Of a stretch of 64,000 nt of DNA, positions 26,375-35,243 are shown in pieces. Position 1 is the stretch's first letter; each line of letters begins with the position of its first letter. Where the stretch lies: positions 142,145-206,144 of the forward strand of contig NZ_JABAIJ010000009.1 in NCBI RefSeq assembly GCF_012641435.1. The letters run 5' to 3'. A program made the position numbers and the translations under genes. The DNA comes from Rhizobium sp. P38BS-XIX. Lineage in GTDB: Bacteria > Pseudomonadota > Alphaproteobacteria > Rhizobiales > Rhizobiaceae. The notes beneath the pieces were generated by a model that searched no databases, was not told the DNA's origin, and saw only the letters and a list, made by a program, of their open reading frames with translations.

Positions 26375-28207
26375 TCAGCTGCGGCCGAACAGCCGTTCGA
26401 TATCCGAGAGCTTCAGTTCTATGTAGGTCGGCCGGCCATGATTGCACTGGCCCGATCCCGGCGTCGCCTCCATCTGGCGAAGAAGCGCATTCATCTCCTC
26501 GGGCCGCAAGCGTCGCCCTGAGCGCACGGAGCCGTGGCAGGCCATGGTCGCGGCAACATATTCGAGCTTGGCGTTAAGCCCCGAGGCCGTATCCCATTCC
26601 GCAACCTCGTCGGCCAACTGCCGGATCAGCCCTTGCGCATCGACTTCACCGAGCATCGCCGGTGTTTCTCGAACGGCGATCGCGCCGGGGCCAAAGCGCT
26701 CGATGGCAAGGCCGAGTTCGCCGAGTTGGTCGGCAAACGCCATCAACCGGTCGCAATCTTCTTCCGGCAGATCGACGATTTCAGGGATGAGCAGCACTTG
26801 GGAGGACAAGCGCTTCGAGTGCAGTGCCTTGCGCATCGCTTCGAAGACCAGCCGTTCATGCGCGGCGTGCTGGTCGACGATCACGAGGCCGCTATCCGTC
26901 TGGGCGACGATGTAATTCTCGTGCAGCTGCGCGCGGGCGGCCCCCAGCGGAAAGCGGGAAGGTTCTTCGGCCTGTTTGGGTTCATTCAGTGGTACGTCCG
27001 CGCGCGCCGTCGGCATTGTGAGCCCATCGAAGGCAGCTTGTGGCTTTTCGGCAAACCCATAGGCGGCCCCCGTTACCGCTGCGGGCTCGAAAGGTCGCGA
27101 TGGCGACGTTTCGCGCGTCCATGGGGTCGGTGCCGGCGACGGCCGCCAGCCGGGCTGGAAACCGGAGCGTCCGGCGCTGAAAGCGCGCAACATGCCATCC
27201 CCACCTGTCGTCGCTGCGCGGTCGCCCTCGCGCGCCAGCGCCTCACGAACCGCGCCGACGATCAGGCCTCGCACGAGGCCGGGATCGCGGAACCGCACAT
27301 CCGACTTTGCCGGATGCACGTTGACGTCCACCAGCGCCGGATCAAGTCTCAAGGACAGGACGGCCACAGGGTAGCGGCCGGAAGGAATGGTTTCGGCATA
27401 GGCGCCGCGAATGGCGGACAGGATCAGCTTGTCCTGCACCGGCCGTCCGTTGACGAAGGCATATTGATGGGCGGAGTTGCCGCGATTGAAGGTCGGAACA
27501 CCGGCAAAGCCGGTCAGGCTCACATCCTCGCGCACCGCGTCGAGCGCAATGGCATTGTCCTTGAATTCGCTGCCGAGGATTTGCGCCATCCGGGCGAGAT
27601 GATCGTCACCCGTCGCGGGAAGTTCCAGCGTCGAGCGGTCGCTTCCCGACAGCACGAAGCGGACGCGCGGAAAAGCGATCGCCATGCGCTTGACGATTTC
27701 AGTGATAGCCGCCGCCTCTGCCTTCTCCGTCTTGAGGAATTTGAGGCGTGCGGGCGTCGCGAAGAAGAGGTCGCGCACCTCGACGATCGTGCCGGGATTG
27801 GCCGCGGTCGGGCGCAGATGCAAGACCTTGCCGCCCGCCACCGCAATCTCCGCTCCGCCCGCCGCGCCCGCCCTGCGGCTCGCGATCGACAATTTGGCGA
27901 CGGAACCGATGGAGGGCAGGGCTTCGCCACGGAAGCCCAGCGTGCGGATATCGTCCAGCGTGTCCGAAATCTTCGAAGTGCAATGGCGCCTGACCGCAAG
28001 CTCCAAATCGACCTCTTCCATGCCGGAGCCATTGTCCGTCACGCGCAGCAGCGCCTTGCCGCCGCCAGCCGTGGCGATTTCGATCCGCGTCGCGCCGGCA
28101 TCCAGCGCATTCTCGATCAATTCCTTGGCGGCGCTTGCCGGGCGCTCGATGACTTCGCCCGCGGCGATCTGGTTGATCAGGGTTTCGGAGAGTTGCTTGA
28201 TGGCCAT
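26375..28207 (-). CDS. mutL: DNA mismatch repair protein MutL
   Basis: 610-residue dimeric mismatch repair ATPase. GHKL motifs: ELIENALDAGA (motif I), DNGSGM (motif II), TLGFRGEALPSIGSV (motif III). The transducer domain includes FVNGRPVQDK. The C-terminal domain carries the endonuclease motif DQHAAHERLVFE (DQHA-x2-E-x4-E type), ACHGSVRSGRR and CNHGRPTY near the end, so this is a nicking-competent MutL, as in bacteria without MutH. The ATG at 28207 (MAIKQLSETLINQIAAGEV) is the conserved start; an upstream in-frame ATG would add a non-conserved 35 residues. Confidence 0.96.
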   Translation of the reverse strand: MAIKQLSETLINQIAAGEVIERPASAAKELIENALDAGATRIEIATAGGGKALLRVTDNGSGMEEVDLELAVRRHCTSKISDTLDDIRTLGFRGEALPSIGSVAKLSIASRRAGAAGGAEIAVAGGKVLHLRPTAANPGTIVEVRDLFFATPARLKFLKTEKAEAAAITEIVKRMAIAFPRVRFVLSGSDRSTLELPATGDDHLARMAQILGSEFKDNAIALDAVREDVSLTGFAGVPTFNRGNSAHQYAFVNGRPVQDKLILSAIRGAYAETIPSGRYPVAVLSLRLDPALVDVNVHPAKSDVRFRDPGLVRGLIVGAVREALAREGDRAATTGGDGMLRAFSAGRSGFQPGWRPSPAPTPWTRETSPSRPFEPAAVTGAAYGFAEKPQAAFDGLTMPTARADVPLNEPKQAEEPSRFPLGAARAQLHENYIVAQTDSGLVIVDQHAAHERLVFEAMRKALHSKRLSSQVLLIPEIVDLPEEDCDRLMAFADQLGELGLAIERFGPGAIAVRETPAMLGEVDAQGLIRQLADEVAEWDTASGLNAKLEYVAATMACHGSVRSGRRLRPEEMNALLRQMEATPGSGQCNHGRPTYIELKLSDIERLFGRS

Positions 28208-28552
28208 GGCGTCATTCTCGTGGATTCGCAGCGGTGTGTGAAGAGCAAAGGCAATCCGCGGTTCGTCATCCACCCGTTTCCGTTTCGGGGCTTTGTTAAG
28301 AAATTTAATCAATGTTTAAGGGAATGATGACAGGTTGCGGAAGAAGAACTTGAAATGACTGCAGGTGGCGCGCCTCGTGCACGCTGAGGGCTCTGGATGG
28401 CAGGTTGGTGGCCATCAATATTCATGAGCCAGGTTCCATCTGTTTCAAGTGCCCAGGCCAGCATGATATTTTCATAAATTTGCCTAGCAGAGCGAACATC
28501 GCCCTGTCGATTATTCATGCTGTGAAACGGGTTGAGTGTAGGAACAGAACGA
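28208..28552. other. 345-bp divergent intergenic region between mutL and the PAS/receiver gene
   Basis: It must hold the promoters of both divergent genes, but no convincing -35/-10 pair was picked out. The first part is AT-rich near 28300-28320. A 69-codon minus-strand frame (28309-28518) exists but lacks a ribosome-binding site and recognisable domain. No repeats or hairpins of note were seen. Confidence 0.4.
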
Positions 28553-30274
28553 ATGACTGCCGGGACCGAGAAGGCAGCTTTGGCAATGATGGCGGAAGAA
28601 TTGGCTTCCGGTGGCAATCTGCAGGCCATGGTCTTCGACGCGTTCTGTGATGGTCTCTCCAGCGCATTCTTCGCTTACGACAAAAACGATCAGCTGCTGT
28701 TCGCCAGCCGGCAGGTTCTGAATTTCTTCCCCGTTCAGCCGGAGTTCCTGCAGCCGCCGACGCGGCTGCGCGATTTCCTGGGCGCTGTCTTCGATGCTGG
28801 CATGCAGTATCAGGGCAAGGCATCCGGCAATCGCGATGACTGGATTTCGCAGCGCATCGCCTCGCACTGGCGCGAGCGCTTCGAGATGACCGAGCACTTC
28901 GCCGATGATCGCTGGGTTCGCATCATCAAGCGGCGGCTGCCGTCCGGCATTGGTCTGTGCATTCTCTCCGACGTGTCCGAAGTCAAGAAACGTGAAGAGC
29001 AGTGGCGTATCGACATGGAGCGCGTGCAGTTGACCGAGGATATTCTCGACAACCTGCCGTTTCCGCTCTTCGTCAAAGATCAGAACATGATCTATGTGGC
29101 GGTCAACCGCGCGTTCTGCGAGAAATATCAGACGGCTCCCGACGAGGTTCGCGGCCGCAAGAGTATCGATCTTTTCTCCACCGACCTTGCCCATCGCTTC
29201 GAAGAGAGCGACCGGCATGTCGTCGAGACCGGGGAAATGTCGATCTCGCGCCAGCGCCAGATCTCGCGCGATGGCGTCGAGCGCGACATCGTCACGCGAA
29301 AGCAGCGCATCGGTAAGCCCGGGCGTTATTTCGTCATCGGCACCATGCAGGATCTGCCCAAGGAGGGCAGCGATTTCGACGAGTTCGCACTGGCATCGAA
29401 CATCAAGGAAAATAGCGATCGCTCCTATCGCCGCGCCTATGTTCCGATGGTTGCCCTGCAGACGATTTCACGGCGTCCCGTCGCTATGGAAACTTTCGTT
29501 CCCGAGAACTTCAACGGCCGCAAGATCCTGGTCGTGACACCGGATTTCGCCGCCGAGACGGCTGCGTTGAAGACACTTGGCAAATATGGCTTCGAGGCCT
29601 GTGTCGTGCACGATGAAAACGAGGAAGCGGCCTTTCTCGACGTCGCAAGCGCACATGGCGTCAAGATCGATCTGGTGATCGTCGACAACCAGCTCGGTAA
29701 ACGCGGCATCGAGCTTGCCGAGCGCCAGAATGTTGCCGCCCTCTCTCTCGATGGCTCGCAACTCGCCAGCGAACTGACCTTCGTTATCGCCCGCCACTTC
29801 AATCGCAATATTCGCGACGGGATTGGCGATGGGATCGAACCGGTTGCGCAGGATTGGGGTCGCGGCGATGGGGATGGCCGTCGCGCGCAGATCCTGGTTG
29901 CCGAAGATAACGCCATCAACCAGATCGTCTTTGCGCAGATCCTGGATGGGCTCGGCTACAGTCATGTCATCGCGGCCAGCGGCGACGAGGCTGTACGGCT
30001 TTGGCAGGAGCATCAACCGGACCTGATCCTGATGGATATTTCCCTGCCGGGTCTGAATGGATTTGAGGCGGCAAGACTGATCCGTGGCACTGAAAAGGGC
30101 AGCGGCATGCATACGCCGATCGTTGGCGTTCTGACGCAGGCTTTCGAGCGCGATCGCAAGGAATGTGCGGAGGCAGGCATGGACGATGTGATCCTGAAGC
30201 CGGTCAGCCCCGATATCATCGAGACCGTCTTCCAGAAATACATGCGTACCGCGCGAAAAGCGCAAAATAGATAG
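28553..30274 (+). CDS. PAS-PAS protein with degenerate and intact receiver domains
   Basis: 573 residues, no membrane segment. An N-terminal PAS-like domain (about 30-140) is followed by a clear PAS domain (about 155-275, ILDNLPFPLFVKDQNMIYVAVNRAFCEKYQ). Next is a receiver-like fold without the phospho-Asp signature (about 330-430, KILVVTPDFAAETAALKTLGKYGFEACVV). Last is an intact receiver domain (about 448-565, ILVAEDNAINQ, phospho-acceptor Asp495 in LILMDISLPGLNG, Lys in ILKPVS). No histidine kinase core or DNA-binding output is seen. This resembles the tail of a hybrid kinase with the catalytic part missing, so it may be a phosphorelay or sequestering protein. A GGDEF-EAL gene follows on the same strand. 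Confidence 0.85.
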   Translation: MTAGTEKAALAMMAEELASGGNLQAMVFDAFCDGLSSAFFAYDKNDQLLFASRQVLNFFPVQPEFLQPPTRLRDFLGAVFDAGMQYQGKASGNRDDWISQRIASHWRERFEMTEHFADDRWVRIIKRRLPSGIGLCILSDVSEVKKREEQWRIDMERVQLTEDILDNLPFPLFVKDQNMIYVAVNRAFCEKYQTAPDEVRGRKSIDLFSTDLAHRFEESDRHVVETGEMSISRQRQISRDGVERDIVTRKQRIGKPGRYFVIGTMQDLPKEGSDFDEFALASNIKENSDRSYRRAYVPMVALQTISRRPVAMETFVPENFNGRKILVVTPDFAAETAALKTLGKYGFEACVVHDENEEAAFLDVASAHGVKIDLVIVDNQLGKRGIELAERQNVAALSLDGSQLASELTFVIARHFNRNIRDGIGDGIEPVAQDWGRGDGDGRRAQILVAEDNAINQIVFAQILDGLGYSHVIAASGDEAVRLWQEHQPDLILMDISLPGLNGFEAARLIRGTEKGSGMHTPIVGVLTQAFERDRKECAEAGMDDVILKPVSPDIIETVFQKYMRTARKAQNR

Positions 30275-30400
30275 TTTTTCCAATGAGATCGCGCACCACG
30301 CCAAATTATCGTATGCGTCGAATGGTTGTCGTCTCGCCATCCTTTTTTAAGACTTCGCCGTCATGCTTTTTCCAAGGGTGGAGAAACATCAGGACCGAAT

Positions 30401-31756
30401 ATGAAATCGGCTGAAATGCTGCTGGGGCCAGTCAGTCAGGAATCACAGACGATTGCTTACACTGATCCGCTGACGGGATTGGGCAATCGCCATCGAATGC
30501 GCGAACGCACGCGCTCACTTTCGCTCGAGCGCGCCAGCGATCCGGCTCCTTTTACCATCGGTATCGTCAATCTGGACTCTTTCAAGCCGATCAACGATCT
30601 GTTCGGTGTCGAGGCGGGTGACGAAATCCTGTGTCAGGTGGCGCACCGTTTGAGGGCCTGCATTCCCGATGGCGCGACGGTGACCCGCCATGACGGCGAC
30701 GAATTCGCCTTCGTCCTGCCGCTCGTTTTCGAGCGTGTCGGCGCGGAAAAATTCGGCCAGATGATTCGGGAGGTGTTGTCCGCTCCCTATGACCTCGGCG
30801 ACCGCAATGTCAGACTGTCCGCTTCCTTCGGCTTTGCCATTCATCCCTTCGCCGGCGACCAGTTCGACGATCTGCTGAAGAACGCCGATACGGCGCTCTA
30901 TCGTTCCAAGCGTCGCGGCCGCGGCCAGATCACCGTTTATTCCAAGGAGATCGCCCAGGAGATGAAGCGGGCGACGCAGCTTGAGCAGGCGCTGCGAAAT
31001 GCCATCATCTCCGATGCCATCGACGTGCATTTTCAGCCGATCGTCTCGCTCGCCAACAACATGGTCCTCGGTTTCGAGGCGCTGGCGCGCTGGAACGATG
31101 CGGATCTCGGCTTTGTGTCGCCTGCCGTTTTCGTGCCGCTGGCCGAAGAGCGCGGATTCATCGACGCCCTGTCGGAAGCGCTTCTGCGCAAGGCTGCGGA
31201 AGCCGCGCTATCCTGGCCGCGCGACGTCTTCCTGTCCTTCAATCTGTCTTCGGCGCAGCTCATGGACCCGGGCACCAGCAGCAGCGTGCTTGCCATTCTC
31301 GCGCGCGTCGGTCTCGACCCGCATCGCCTGGAACTCGAAATCACTGAAACCGCCGTCATGAGTTCGGCCGATACGGCTCACCGCATCATTTCCGACCTGC
31401 GTTCAGCCGGCGTTCGAATTTCGCTCGACGATTTCGGCACCGGCCAGTCAAGCCTTGGCCGCTTGCGTGAATTCAACTTCGACAAGGTGAAGATCGATCG
31501 TGCCTTCGTGTCGAGGATGAATTCGGATCGCGCTTCCGAACATATCATCAAGGCCGTTCTTGCCATGTGCGAGGGGCTGGAGCTACGCGTGGTTGCCGAA
31601 GGCATCGAGGAACATGCGGAAGCGGCCAAGCTTCGCGCGCTCGGCTGCGCCATGGGGCAGGGCTACTATTTCGGCAAGCCCGCAGACGCCGCTACCACGC
31701 TTCGATATCTGCAGGCGCATTATCTGGAATATACCCACGAGCGCGAAATCGCCTGA
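30401..31756 (+). CDS. GGDEF-EAL protein, probable c-di-GMP phosphodiesterase
   Basis: 451 residues without membrane helices. The GGDEF domain (about 18-190) starts YTDPLTGLGNRHRM; its signature is DGDEF (residues 98-102), a substitution at the first Gly that often weakens cyclase activity. The EAL domain (about 200-445) is well kept: EAL at 226-228, NLSSAQL, ELEITETAVM, DDFGTG and the KIDRAFV and EGIEE motifs needed for Mg2+ binding and catalysis. The likely activity is c-di-GMP hydrolysis with the GGDEF domain regulatory. AGGACC precedes the ATG. It lies 126 bp after the PAS/receiver gene, and the two may form a signalling pair. Confidence 0.9.
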   Translation: MKSAEMLLGPVSQESQTIAYTDPLTGLGNRHRMRERTRSLSLERASDPAPFTIGIVNLDSFKPINDLFGVEAGDEILCQVAHRLRACIPDGATVTRHDGDEFAFVLPLVFERVGAEKFGQMIREVLSAPYDLGDRNVRLSASFGFAIHPFAGDQFDDLLKNADTALYRSKRRGRGQITVYSKEIAQEMKRATQLEQALRNAIISDAIDVHFQPIVSLANNMVLGFEALARWNDADLGFVSPAVFVPLAEERGFIDALSEALLRKAAEAALSWPRDVFLSFNLSSAQLMDPGTSSSVLAILARVGLDPHRLELEITETAVMSSADTAHRIISDLRSAGVRISLDDFGTGQSSLGRLREFNFDKVKIDRAFVSRMNSDRASEHIIKAVLAMCEGLELRVVAEGIEEHAEAAKLRALGCAMGQGYYFGKPADAATTLRYLQAHYLEYTHEREIA

Positions 31757-31768
31757 GCCCAAAGTGAA

Positions 31769-31803
31769 AGCGGCGGCCCTTTCGGACCGCCGCTCTTTGT
31801 TTC
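31769..31803. terminator. terminator between convergent EAL and PRC-barrel genes
   Basis: AGCGGCGG (31769-31776) pairs with CCGCCGCT (31787-31794), extended inward by CC/GG, and is followed on the plus strand by CTTTGTTTC. It lies directly after the GGDEF-EAL stop and before the 3' end of the convergent gene, so it may act for both. Confidence 0.8.
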
Positions 31804-31818
31804 GTCTGACCATCCAAT

Positions 31819-32460
31819 TTACTTGTTGGTGGTCGACGATGTCGTCGTATTGTCTGTCGCCGGCATGGTCGATGACGTGCCTGCACCAGCCGTGCTAGCG
31901 GCCTTTTCCGAGGCCTGCATCTGGAGCGTCTTGAACTCCGGAGCGGCCTTCAGCGAATCCGCCGTTTCCGTCGTCGTCAACTTGATCGTACCATCCTGTG
32001 CGTTCTGGGTGGCACTGATCTTGTCAAACGGAACAGCGACGTTCTTCTGGCCCATGCCAAGGAAGCCGCCTACACCGACAACCGCTGCGACCACACCGCC
32101 CTGCTTCTGCAGGATCAGGTCGTTGATGCTGCCGATGCTTTCATTCTGACCGTTATAGACCGATTGGCCCATATAGGTCTTGGCGCTGATCTGATCAGCC
32201 GACTGCTGGGTCAGATAGGTGCCGGCCTGCTCCGTGCCTGTTGCCGGAGCCGGTGCTTCGGCCTTGGTCTGCGGCGCCGCCGCGTCTGGCTTGGTGGCAT
32301 CGGGCGTTGCTGCCGGAGCCGATTGCGTCAAGGGGGCATTGCCGCCGCCGGTGCCGCCATTCGATGGCTGCTGCGCTTGAGCGAAAGCCATCGGCGAAAG
32401 AACGGATGCAGTGGCAAAGATTGCGCCTGCAGCCACGGAAGTGAAAAGTTTCCCAGTCAT
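31819..32460 (-). CDS. secreted PRC-barrel domain protein
   Basis: 213 residues. A Sec signal peptide (MTGKLFTSVAAGAIFATASVL, cleavage probably after AFA-QA near residue 25) is followed by a Pro/Ala/Gly-rich linker (30-80). A PRC-barrel domain follows (about 95-175, AKTYMGQSVYNGQNESIGSINDLIL, then VVGVGGFLGMGQKNVAVPFDKI). The tail is rich in Ser, Thr and Ala. Periplasmic PRC-barrel proteins of this layout are common in rhizobia, some induced by stress; the function is unknown. The ATG at 32460 follows AAAGGTAGG; upstream in-frame ATGs give non-signal-like N-termini. Confidence 0.83.
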   Translation of the reverse strand: MTGKLFTSVAAGAIFATASVLSPMAFAQAQQPSNGGTGGGNAPLTQSAPAATPDATKPDAAAPQTKAEAPAPATGTEQAGTYLTQQSADQISAKTYMGQSVYNGQNESIGSINDLILQKQGGVVAAVVGVGGFLGMGQKNVAVPFDKISATQNAQDGTIKLTTTETADSLKAAPEFKTLQMQASEKAASTAGAGTSSTMPATDNTTTSSTTNK

Positions 32461-32763
32461 CGTGAACCTACCTTTCATTCTGATGGGCATGGCTATTTGA
32501 AACACATGCATACCAGTACCACGTGTGGTCGGTTGCGCATCAACCGCCATCCGTACCGGTTGTAAGGCTAATGGCTCAGGAGGTTATTGGTTCCGTCAAA
32601 AGTTGCGGCAGATAGGCTGGCCTATACTGAAAGTCGCAGTAATTCCGCTGAAAATCAAAGGGTTGGTCATGATAAACTTTGGGCGGCGCACGCTTGCCAG
32701 CATGCACCGCCCAGATTGTCTGAATGCGCTGTTCGCCCTGTTGATGGCAAGGGCAAGCCGCAA
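32461..32763. other. intergenic region between the PRC-barrel gene and the lactonase gene
   Basis: 303 bp holding the promoter region of the PRC-barrel gene (minus strand) and the downstream end of the galactonate operon. No gene is supported. It contains the long hairpin at 32680-32713. Confidence 0.5.
32680..32713 (-). terminator. long hairpin after the galactonate operon
   Basis: TGGGCGG (32680-32686) pairs with CCGCCCA (32707-32713) and pairing continues inward for a total of 15 bp with two G-U pairs, around a 4-nt loop. It lies 50 bp past the last gene of the minus-strand operon. No strong T-run follows on either strand (AAAGTTTATC on the minus strand), so it may be a 3'-end stabiliser or imperfect terminator. 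Confidence 0.5.
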
Positions 32764-33651
32764 TCAAAGCTTGTACGGTGGATCGAAAACGCCTCGTACG
32801 GTCGGGCCCAGCTCCAGAAGAGCGCCTGCTTGGGGCTGCATGGAGCGTGCTTCGTCGTCCAGGCCTTCCCAGGCCGTAGTAACAGCCAGCCGATCAGCGT
32901 TTTTACCAATGAAGGCTGGGCACGAGGGCTGCATGGCAGGCACGCGGTAGCGTTCGATACGCAGACCATCCGGGCTATACTTGTCCACAAAGCCGGAACC
33001 CCATCGTGCGTTCCATATATAGCCGTCGGCATCGCACACGGAACCGTCGAGGCCGCCAGGATCTTCCATGCTGTCCACCATGACGATCGGCTCGCCCGCC
33101 GGAAGACCGGTTTCCGGATCGACGAGAACCCGCATCAACTGACTGACGCGCGTATCGGTGAAATATCCGATCGTTCCATCCGGAGAAAAGCAGATCGAGT
33201 TCGGAATGCTGATCTGATCGAAGATCTTCGTCACCTTGCCGCCTGCGACATGGTAGATGGCGCCAGCCTGCATTTCGGCGCGCTTGCCCATCGTGCCGAT
33301 CCACAGGGAGCCGGATATATGGGTGCGGCCATCATTGGAGCGGTTCTCCGGCTTGTCGGCCTCGATCGCAGCATAAAAGCTGAGTTCGCCGCTGGCGATA
33401 TCGCGGAGAAACAGTCCTTCTTCGGTCGCAATGATCTGTCGTTCCGCGTCGACGCGCGCCAGCACGCTTGCCATCATCGGCAGTTCGTGAACCTGCTTCT
33501 TGCCGGTCGGCAAATGCAACTCATGAAGTTCCTTGCCAAGGATATTGAACCACCAGACCGTGTCCGTATCGGGGTCATACGTTGGACCCTCACCCAGGAC
33601 AGACGAGGTCTCGCAGAGTGTCTTGCCCTGAAAATCATGAATATCGGTCAC
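32764..33651 (-). CDS. SMP-30/gluconolactonase family sugar lactonase
   Basis: 295-residue six-bladed beta-propeller lactonase that opens aldonolactones. Family marks are ETSSVLGEGPTYD with the metal-binding Glu, FNILGKELHE, SNDGRTHISGSLWIGTM (Asn-Asp metal ligands), IPNSICFSPDG and DPGGLDGSVCDADGYIWNARWG with the catalytic Asp. It has a GTG start with AGGAG inside the end of the aldolase gene, 3 nt apart. It is the last gene of the operon with sugar dehydrogenase, keto-deoxygalactonokinase and KDPGal aldolase. The expected substrate is D-galactono-lactone, inferred from neighbours; arabinolactone or gluconolactone are alternatives. Confidence 0.9.
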   Translation of the reverse strand: MTDIHDFQGKTLCETSSVLGEGPTYDPDTDTVWWFNILGKELHELHLPTGKKQVHELPMMASVLARVDAERQIIATEEGLFLRDIASGELSFYAAIEADKPENRSNDGRTHISGSLWIGTMGKRAEMQAGAIYHVAGGKVTKIFDQISIPNSICFSPDGTIGYFTDTRVSQLMRVLVDPETGLPAGEPIVMVDSMEDPGGLDGSVCDADGYIWNARWGSGFVDKYSPDGLRIERYRVPAMQPSCPAFIGKNADRLAVTTAWEGLDDEARSMQPQAGALLELGPTVRGVFDPPYKL

Positions 33652-33654
33652 AGA

Positions 33655-34290
33655 TCACGCTCCTATGGCTACATCATAGGCATAGATGGTGGCCTTGGCG
33701 CGTTCGGCAACCTCTGCGGCCGTCATTCCCGGCTTGTAAAGGCTCGTTCCAAGGCCGAAAGCAAGGATGCCTGCCTTGGTGTAATCGGCGAAATTCTTGT
33801 CCGAAACACCGCCTACGGCTGCAATGACAAGCTCTGGAGGCAGGACGGCGCGGATCGCCGTGATGCCGGAAGCGCCAAGCACGCCGGCCGGAAAAAATTT
33901 CAGGCCAGTCGCACCGGCCCGGGCCGCCAACAGCGCTTCCGTGGCGGTGAAGACACCCGGCATCGTGACCATGCCCTTGTCCCTGGCGCGGCTGATGACC
34001 GCAGGCTCCACATTCGGCGTTACCAGCAATTTGCCGCCGGCTGCGTCGAGCCTGTCGACATCTTCGACCGTCAACACCGTGCCGGCGCCGATCAGGCAAT
34101 CGGCCGGCGCCATCTTGGCTGCGGTTTCGATCGAGCGGAACGGCTCCGGCGAGTTCAGCGGGATTTCGATGGCTCTGAAGCCTGTTTCGATCAGCGTGCC
34201 GACGATGTCAGCCGTCTCCTCCGGCTTGATGCCGCGAAGGATGGCAATGAGCGGGCGCTTCATGGACGGGAAGGGGATGCGGGTTGTCAT
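33655..34290 (-). CDS. dgoA: 2-dehydro-3-deoxy-6-phosphogalactonate aldolase
   Basis: Splits KDPGal to pyruvate and glyceraldehyde 3-phosphate; class I aldolase, 211 residues. KRPLIAILRGIKPEE is the family start, with Glu of GFRAIEIPLNSP as the proton-transfer residue. The Schiff-base Lys is in GATGLKFFPAG, with phosphate binding by the GTSLYKPG end. The enzyme acts after the kinase encoded upstream. Its ATG overlaps the dgoK stop by one base (TGATG), which implies translational coupling. Confidence 0.95.
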   Translation of the reverse strand: MTTRIPFPSMKRPLIAILRGIKPEETADIVGTLIETGFRAIEIPLNSPEPFRSIETAAKMAPADCLIGAGTVLTVEDVDRLDAAGGKLLVTPNVEPAVISRARDKGMVTMPGVFTATEALLAARAGATGLKFFPAGVLGASGITAIRAVLPPELVIAAVGGVSDKNFADYTKAGILAFGLGTSLYKPGMTAAEVAERAKATIYAYDVAIGA

Positions 34291-35222
34291 CAGCTTTTGC
34301 TTTCGTTCGTGAACCAGATGGCTTCGGCCGCAGCGGAAAGTCCGCGGCGGACAGCGGCATCGGCATCGATGGTCTGGTAGGTGAGGGAGAGGGCGCGGAA
34401 TGCGTCCTCGTAGAGTGCCTGCAGGCGTCCGGAGGCAACGAGCGTGATGGACGCTCCTTGTCCAGCCGAAGAGAGTGCTCCGGCAATTTCGGCGCCGATC
34501 AATGTGCCGGAGATCAGCGCCTGCGCGCCGGCGGCTGTGGCGCCATGGAGAAGTTGTCCGGAACGGGCGGTAAAGAGCAGATTGGTGGCGAGTTGCGGCT
34601 TTGCGAAAGCCGCCTTGAGGGACGCTTCGAAAGCTGCGGTGTCTGCACTCATCTCCGCCGCGCCGGCAACCGCATGAGACAGGATGCTGTGCTTGGTGAT
34701 GATGTCGAAAAGCTCGCCGGTCATGAAGGTCGAGAAGCCCGTTACCTGGCCATCGAGCACACGCACCCATTTCGAGTGCGTTCCCGGCATGCAGACGATC
34801 TGCTCGCCCTTGGCATCGGCAGGGATCGCGCCGAGCAGCTGGGTCTCTTCGCCGCGCATGACGTCGGGCGCATCCTTGCTGCGTTGGGCGAGGCCCGGGA
34901 GGATACGCACGTCGCGCGTCTGGTCGGGAACGGCGACCGCACCCGTCAGGATGGACGCAAGCGACGCCGGCGTGTCGATATACCCGGCTTCTATCCACCC
35001 CTGGCGTGCGCCTGCCATGCCGCAGACGATGACGGGAATATCCGACGGCGCGGAGGTGGCGTCCAGATGCGTCTGTAGCACCTTGGCAAAGCCGGCTTGG
35101 GCTGCCGTCGTCATGCCTTCGCCGCTGCGGCGCTCCGCAACGATGCTGCCATCCTTGCCGACGAGCCAGAGGCGAAAACTGCTGGTTCCCCAATCCACCG
35201 CGACATATGCGGGTTCAGTCAT
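34290..35222 (-). CDS. dgoK: 2-dehydro-3-deoxygalactonokinase
   Basis: 310 residues. It phosphorylates 2-keto-3-deoxygalactonate with ATP. The actin-like kinase fold begins with AVDWGTSSFRLWLV, the phosphate-1 loop. GMAGARQGWIEAGY, the PGTHSKWV segment and FMTGELFDIITKHSIL are typical of DgoK. GGAG lies before the ATG. It overlaps dgoA by one base and follows the SDR gene by 21 bp. Confidence 0.95.
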   Translation of the reverse strand: MTEPAYVAVDWGTSSFRLWLVGKDGSIVAERRSGEGMTTAAQAGFAKVLQTHLDATSAPSDIPVIVCGMAGARQGWIEAGYIDTPASLASILTGAVAVPDQTRDVRILPGLAQRSKDAPDVMRGEETQLLGAIPADAKGEQIVCMPGTHSKWVRVLDGQVTGFSTFMTGELFDIITKHSILSHAVAGAAEMSADTAAFEASLKAAFAKPQLATNLLFTARSGQLLHGATAAGAQALISGTLIGAEIAGALSSAGQGASITLVASGRLQALYEDAFRALSLTYQTIDADAAVRRGLSAAAEAIWFTNESKS

Positions 35223-35243
35223 AGGAATTGCTCCAATTCATTA

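Noticed and set aside
26534..28327. 597-codon plus-strand frame opposite mutL
   Set aside because: Pure antisense shadow of MutL, whose GHKL and endonuclease motifs are all present on the other strand.
28309..28518. 69-codon minus-strand frame between mutL and the PAS/receiver gene
   Set aside because: No ribosome-binding site, Ser-run ending and no family; kept only as a note in the intergenic entry.
32587..34380. 597-codon plus-strand frame opposite the lactonase and dgoA
   Set aside because: Antisense of two recognised enzymes; no domain or ribosome-binding site.
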